Source: CAUZIZ01 sp965219855 (GTDB taxonomy: Bacteria; Acidobacteriota; UBA6911; RPQK01; JAJDTT01). Taken from it: a stretch of DNA of 64,000 nt. This document shows, one piece after another, positions 61,111-64,000 of this stretch. Position 1 is the stretch's first letter; each line of letters opens with the position of its first letter. The notes under the pieces were generated by a model. It saw only the letters and a program-made list of their open reading frames with translations. It was not told the DNA's origin and did not search any database. The translations under genes were made by a program, and so were the position numbers. The stretch spans positions 558,001 through 622,000 of the forward strand of contig CBDCOR010000012.1 of the NCBI GenBank assembly GCA_965219855.1, in the 5' to 3' direction.

Positions 61111-61764
61111 ATGAAGCGAGTTGATACCCGGGAGAAAGATATCGCTTGTCTTGAACCTCTCTGGGATACGAATGTAGAGGAGAAGCTTAGCGTGAGTCCG
61201 CTTCTTGAACTGGTCGCGAAGCTTCGGGATGTTAGATACACTCACCTGACTTGCAACACCACGGAAGAGTTCGAGTTCAACCTAAAGCACCTCCCCAATA
61301 GCGACTACTATCGAATCTTGTATCTGGCGTTCCACGGTTCGCCTGGCGAGATCCATCTGGCAGACAAATCAGTTGTGACTCTGGAACAACTAGCATCGCT
61401 CATCGGAAAGCGGTTCAAGGGCTGGGCCGTCCACTTCGGAAGCTGCGGAACAATGGATACCGACGAATCTCGGCTAAATGAATTCCTGGAAGCAACTGGC
61501 GGGGCGATGGCGGTCGGTTACACCAAGGATGTTTTCTGGGTCGATTCCGCTCCGATGGATCTGATCCTCTTCGAGCATCTACAGAGATACAAGAACCTGA
61601 ACTCCATGTGGAAGCGGCTTGAACAGAGGTACGGGCAGTTGATGTCCTTGACTGGTATGCTTCAAGACCAGCGCTGGGAGTGCTCCGCTATGCTGCGACA
61701 AAAGGGCGGCTTCGGTGGAGGACACAACAGCGTACCGAGTTCGGCCCGAGGGATTCAATCATGA
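61111..61764 (+). CDS. DUF6642-like protein with caspase/CHAT-type His-Cys pair
   Basis: A 217-residue cytoplasmic protein. The pattern LEPLWDTNVEEKLSVSPLLELV, YTHLTCNTTEEFEFNLKHL, YRILYLAFHGSPGEIHLAD, WAVHFGSCGTMDTDESRLNEFLEATGGAMAVGYTKDVFWVDSAPMDLILFEHL fits DUF6642. The His in AFHG (~95) and Cys in GSCG (~115) after beta strands resemble the dyad of CHAT/caspase-like peptidases. That activity is inference, not shown. AGGAGACCCGGA precedes the ATG. G+C is lower than in the neighbours, and the gene lies between an IS and an integrase remnant. Confidence 0.72.
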   Translation: MKRVDTREKDIACLEPLWDTNVEEKLSVSPLLELVAKLRDVRYTHLTCNTTEEFEFNLKHLPNSDYYRILYLAFHGSPGEIHLADKSVVTLEQLASLIGKRFKGWAVHFGSCGTMDTDESRLNEFLEATGGAMAVGYTKDVFWVDSAPMDLILFEHLQRYKNLNSMWKRLEQRYGQLMSLTGMLQDQRWECSAMLRQKGGFGGGHNSVPSSARGIQS

Positions 61765-62123
61765 ATCTCCATCAGTCCTTTCTTGGAGGCTTGTGGTCGC
61801 CGCACCAATGAAGAGCAACTACCCAGTTAAGGTAAGAATCCCAGAGAAGGACCGAAAAGGCAGATCCTGCAACGAAGCGTCGCCCTGGACTGCTGGTTCG
61901 CGAGGTGCCTTCGCCCGAGACCAGACCTCCACGATCCGCAGACTCAACTGCTACTAATCTTTTCAACGTGAAGTAAACGTGAAGTTTTTTTGCCGAATTG
62001 AACCGATTTATCCAGACACAGCCCAACAAAACTGAACAATCTGGAGATACTTTATTCTATTGTTTCTATGAGATTTAGGGCCGAAATCCCTGTGTTTGCT
62101 GGAACCCCGAAAATAGCGGACAA
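61765..62123. other. Intergenic region left of the tRNA-Val remnant
   Basis: About 360 bp of lower-G+C DNA with no supported gene. It contains the direct repeat ACGTGAAGT at 61969-61985 and the string AATCTTTTCAA (about 61956), which occurs again directly after the tRNA 3' end (62173-62183). That may reflect an old attachment-site duplication. Confidence 0.4.
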
Positions 62124-62173
62124 TCTCCCTTACAAGGAGGAGGTCACAGGTTCGAGCCCTGTACCGCCCACCA
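62124..62173 (+). tRNA. 3' half of tRNA-Val(TAC), an attachment-site remnant
   Basis: From 62124: anticodon stem TCTCC, loop CTTACAA with anticodon TAC, stem GGAGG, variable AGGTC, T arm ACAGG-TTCGAGC-CCTGT, acceptor strand ACCGCCC and ACCA. The 5' half (GGGCGG acceptor and D arm) is missing: the upstream sequence GAAAATAGCGGACAA does not pair. This is the pattern left when a tyrosine-recombinase element integrates in a tRNA gene and leaves the 3' part as the other att site. It is not a functional tRNA. Confidence 0.85.
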
Positions 62174-62187
62174 ATCTTTTCAATGAG

Positions 62188-62424
62188 TTAGGAGGATTCG
62201 TTCGAAGCTACTTCTTGGAGTGTGTCAGTTTTTGTGTCAGTTGGGTAGGCAGAATCGAGGGCTTTGACCGCTCGGGCCTTGTGTGCGGTTGAGAGGTGGG
62301 CGTAGCGCTCGGTCATCCGCGTACTGGAATGGTCGTAAGCACTTACGCCGTCGGCCTGGAGGTTGCGTACAAAGCCCCGAAGAATTCCGGCTTCTTGCGT
62401 GGTCCGGTCGCTCCAGCGGATCAT
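62188..62424 (-). pseudogene. Tyrosine recombinase (integrase) C-terminal remnant
   Basis: Residues 31-50 read DHSSTRMTERYAHLSTAHKA, the end of a phage-type integrase with the catalytic Tyr in ERYAHLS, followed by RAVKALDSAYP. The part upstream (MIRWSDRTTQEAGILRGFVRN) is not integrase-like, so only the last ~60 residues remain. The other catalytic residues are lost. It ends 15 bp from the tRNA-Val 3' half, the expected place for an integrase. Confidence 0.7.
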
Positions 62425-62541
62425 CTGGAAGCCAGAAAAGGCCGTAGGTAGGGGCCTTCACCGCGGGAGACGAAGAATGGCTGATCTCCCAGCCCGGATC
62501 GAGAGCCCATTGCCACTGCGCACTCTACATTCCCCACCCCC

Positions 62542-63651
62542 TCACTCGATTCTGCCCTCCAGGAGCAGACCGATAATATCGCCCATGCCCTCCGTCTGGG
62601 GGCTGCTGGTGAAGACCCAGAACTTGCCGTCGCCGGCATCGATCGAATCGGTATATCCATAGCTGCCAGAGAATTTGCGCTTGTCCAAGATCAGCTTGTG
62701 GCCCCAGGTCTCGCCATTGTCGGTCGAGAACCAAGCTACGGTCGCCTGCAGGCCGACGTCCCTCCCCGTCACAATCAAGGTTCGATCGTCGTACCGTTTC
62801 ATGCGCGGTGCCCACAGCTGCAGGGTCTCCACCTTGATCGGCCCCCAGGTCCGACCGTTGTCTGTACTCCTGCGGCTGTAGCAACGGTTCTTGGGAGGCG
62901 TATCGAACGTCATCGCCAACAGCGAACCGTCCGGGCAGAGCACGACGTGCGGATAGAACGGCCCGCCGGCGTCCACCAGCGATTCGAAATCGGGATGCGT
63001 GGTCGGGAAGACGACGCTGCGCCTGGACCAGGACACTACGTTGTCCGTGCTGACGTACAAGGCGTTGCCCAGTCTCGACCAAGCACCCACGTACATCACA
63101 CCATCCCGGGTTAGCACATTGCGACCATACATGAACGCGTATTCATCCCTGGAATCGACCGGCCCCAGCTCCGTCCATGACTTGCCATGATCGTCACTCT
63201 TCTGCAGCCAGGAAGCGACAACCCCCTGGTCGCCGGATCGCGGCTTCCGACGCTGCACGAACAGGACCAGCCTTCCGTCGGGCGTCTTACCGTACTCGCC
63301 CAATGACGAATCGATCTGGCGGCTGCGCCAGTCCGCGACGGCCCCTTCGTCCTGCCAGGTGAATCCGTTGTCAGTGCTCCGCCACTGACGGACGAAACTG
63401 TCACCGCCAATGTGCTCCAGCGAATCGCGATGGCACAGCAGAAGGTCGCCATTGCCTGCGCGAACCACGCAGGGACCGTGCAGGTCTCGCTCTGGATTGA
63501 CGTTGACGAGCACCCTCTTCACCACCCGAACTACCGTGTCGCTCTCGAGTCGTACCGAGGGAGATTCTTCGGCTACCGGATCGCTTGAGAACGGGCTGCC
63601 GCATAGCACAACCAGGGCAGTGATGAGTCCCACAGATTGCATGATGCTCAT
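62542..63651 (-). CDS. Exo-alpha-sialidase-type BNR protein (secreted)
   Basis: From ATG 63649-63651 the protein has 369 residues with a signal peptide (IMQSVGLITALVVLCGS). Five Asp-box repeats of a six-bladed sialidase-like propeller are visible: RSTDNGFTWQ, KSDDHGKSWT, VSTDNVVSWS, RSTDNGRTWG and FSTDNGETWG. Near the N-terminus DLHGPCVVRAGNGDLLL is typical of the family. Substrate not certain: many such proteins act on sugars other than sialic acid. An earlier Met (63696) is possible. Confidence 0.85.
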   Translation of the reverse strand: MSIMQSVGLITALVVLCGSPFSSDPVAEESPSVRLESDTVVRVVKRVLVNVNPERDLHGPCVVRAGNGDLLLCHRDSLEHIGGDSFVRQWRSTDNGFTWQDEGAVADWRSRQIDSSLGEYGKTPDGRLVLFVQRRKPRSGDQGVVASWLQKSDDHGKSWTELGPVDSRDEYAFMYGRNVLTRDGVMYVGAWSRLGNALYVSTDNVVSWSRRSVVFPTTHPDFESLVDAGGPFYPHVVLCPDGSLLAMTFDTPPKNRCYSRRSTDNGRTWGPIKVETLQLWAPRMKRYDDRTLIVTGRDVGLQATVAWFSTDNGETWGHKLILDKRKFSGSYGYTDSIDAGDGKFWVFTSSPQTEGMGDIIGLLLEGRIE

Positions 63652-63800
63652 GTTAATCAGAGGAATAGATCGGTCTATTCTAGAAACCGAAGTCATTCTC
63701 TGTCGATCCTGGACGACTTTTCGGGCAGGCTTGCTAGGTCTGCCGAAGCCTCCCCCTCGATCGCCTATCGGCAGGCTAAAGCGCGCCGACGATGGCCCTG

Positions 63801-64000
63801 CTACTCCCGGTAGAACCAGTTGATGGGGACGATCTTGAGCTTCACTGAGTACCACCCCGGGGTGTCCGCTCGGTTGCCGTAATAGTAGGTGATGAGGGCC
63901 TCGTCCTCCAGGAAGGTCACGGCTGGATAGGCGCAGTCGTATCCGACGTGGGTCTCGATGTCCCTGAAGTGAGTCCAGCTCCTGCCCTCGTCCCTGGAGA
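63801..64000 (-). CDS. C-terminal end of a second sialidase-like protein (cut by window end)
   Basis: The minus frame is open from the window edge to TAG at 63801-63803 and encodes SRDEGRSWTHFRDIE (an Asp box), then DCAYPAVTFLEDEALITYYYGN and WYSVKLKIVPINWFY. This is the usual last blade of sialidase-like BNR proteins. It is upstream of, and on the same strand as, the gene at 62542-63651, about 150 bp away, so the two probably form an operon. Confidence 0.8.
   Translation of the reverse strand, partial: SRDEGRSWTHFRDIETHVGYDCAYPAVTFLEDEALITYYYGNRADTPGWYSVKLKIVPINWFYRE

Noticed and set aside
61715..61957. 80-codon plus-strand frame overlapping the DUF6642 3' end
   Set aside because: A different frame of the DUF6642 gene running into non-coding DNA. 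No motifs.

Overview
The window is a bacterial chromosome segment, most likely from an Acidobacteriota-like organism (inference). Pointers are a GWxTD-domain secreted protein, membrane-anchored Ser/Thr kinases with C-terminal PD40/WD40-like propellers (both decayed here), a BlaI-M56 pair with TonB-like C-terminal domains, a futalosine-type menaquinone enzyme, phytanoyl-CoA dioxygenase and secreted beta-propeller glycosidase-like proteins. Several repeats also resemble intergenic palindromes common in Planctomycetes and Verrucomicrobia, so the phylum is not certain. No rRNA gene and no CRISPR array are seen. The only tRNA sequence is the 3' half of a tRNA-Val.

Layout. 0-14 kb is housekeeping and regulation: coaX and purH on the minus strand, selA, an arylamine N-acetyltransferase-like gene and a DUF4416 gene on the plus strand, then blaI-blaR1 followed by a broken gene for a small secreted Cys-rich protein, an orphan sugar-binding lipoprotein, and an unusual 841-residue double-length FBP aldolase/phosphatase. 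14-17 kb is a BtuFCD-type importer. An IS4-family element with a 9-bp target duplication separates it from a plus-strand run of receiver-less winged helix, MBL hydrolase, HAD hydrolase and mqnD. 21.7-25.1 kb is a compact cysteine/sulfur-carrier operon: Rrf2 regulator, CysM-like synthase, JAMM protease, and a ubiquitin-like/E1/rhodanese fusion. 26.4-30.8 kb is an IS1634-family element split by an IS21-family element. 31-38 kb holds a MobA-like transferase, an A-type Fe-S carrier, DUF4202, a PhyH dioxygenase, GWxTD, DapA-family and SDR genes separated by modular repeats.

38-51.5 kb looks devoted to polymer use: two secreted beta-propeller proteins, a PL10-like lyase lipoprotein, an MFS transporter, a DUF1207 protein and a TonB-dependent receptor. 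51.5-62.5 kb is a graveyard: a chimeric relic, an ISNCY-type element, two decayed kinase genes, three IS1380-family elements in total (two nearly identical copies at 39.8 and 58.7 kb), a 552-bp palindrome-rich element, a possibly shortened PD-(D/E)XK protein, a DUF6642 caspase-like protein, and a tRNA-Val 3' half beside an integrase remnant. The last 1.5 kb holds two sialidase-type BNR proteins, the second cut by the window end.

Most notable: (i) a tandem-duplicated FBP aldolase/phosphatase with a degenerate N-terminal half; (ii) a modular intergenic repeat family with fixed end frames and exchangeable cores; (iii) IS1380-family elements and a MITE that all sit in CTAG, several of them at TAG stop codons; (iv) the self-contained sulfur-carrier operon; (v) the broken Cys-rich secreted gene behind blaI-blaR1.
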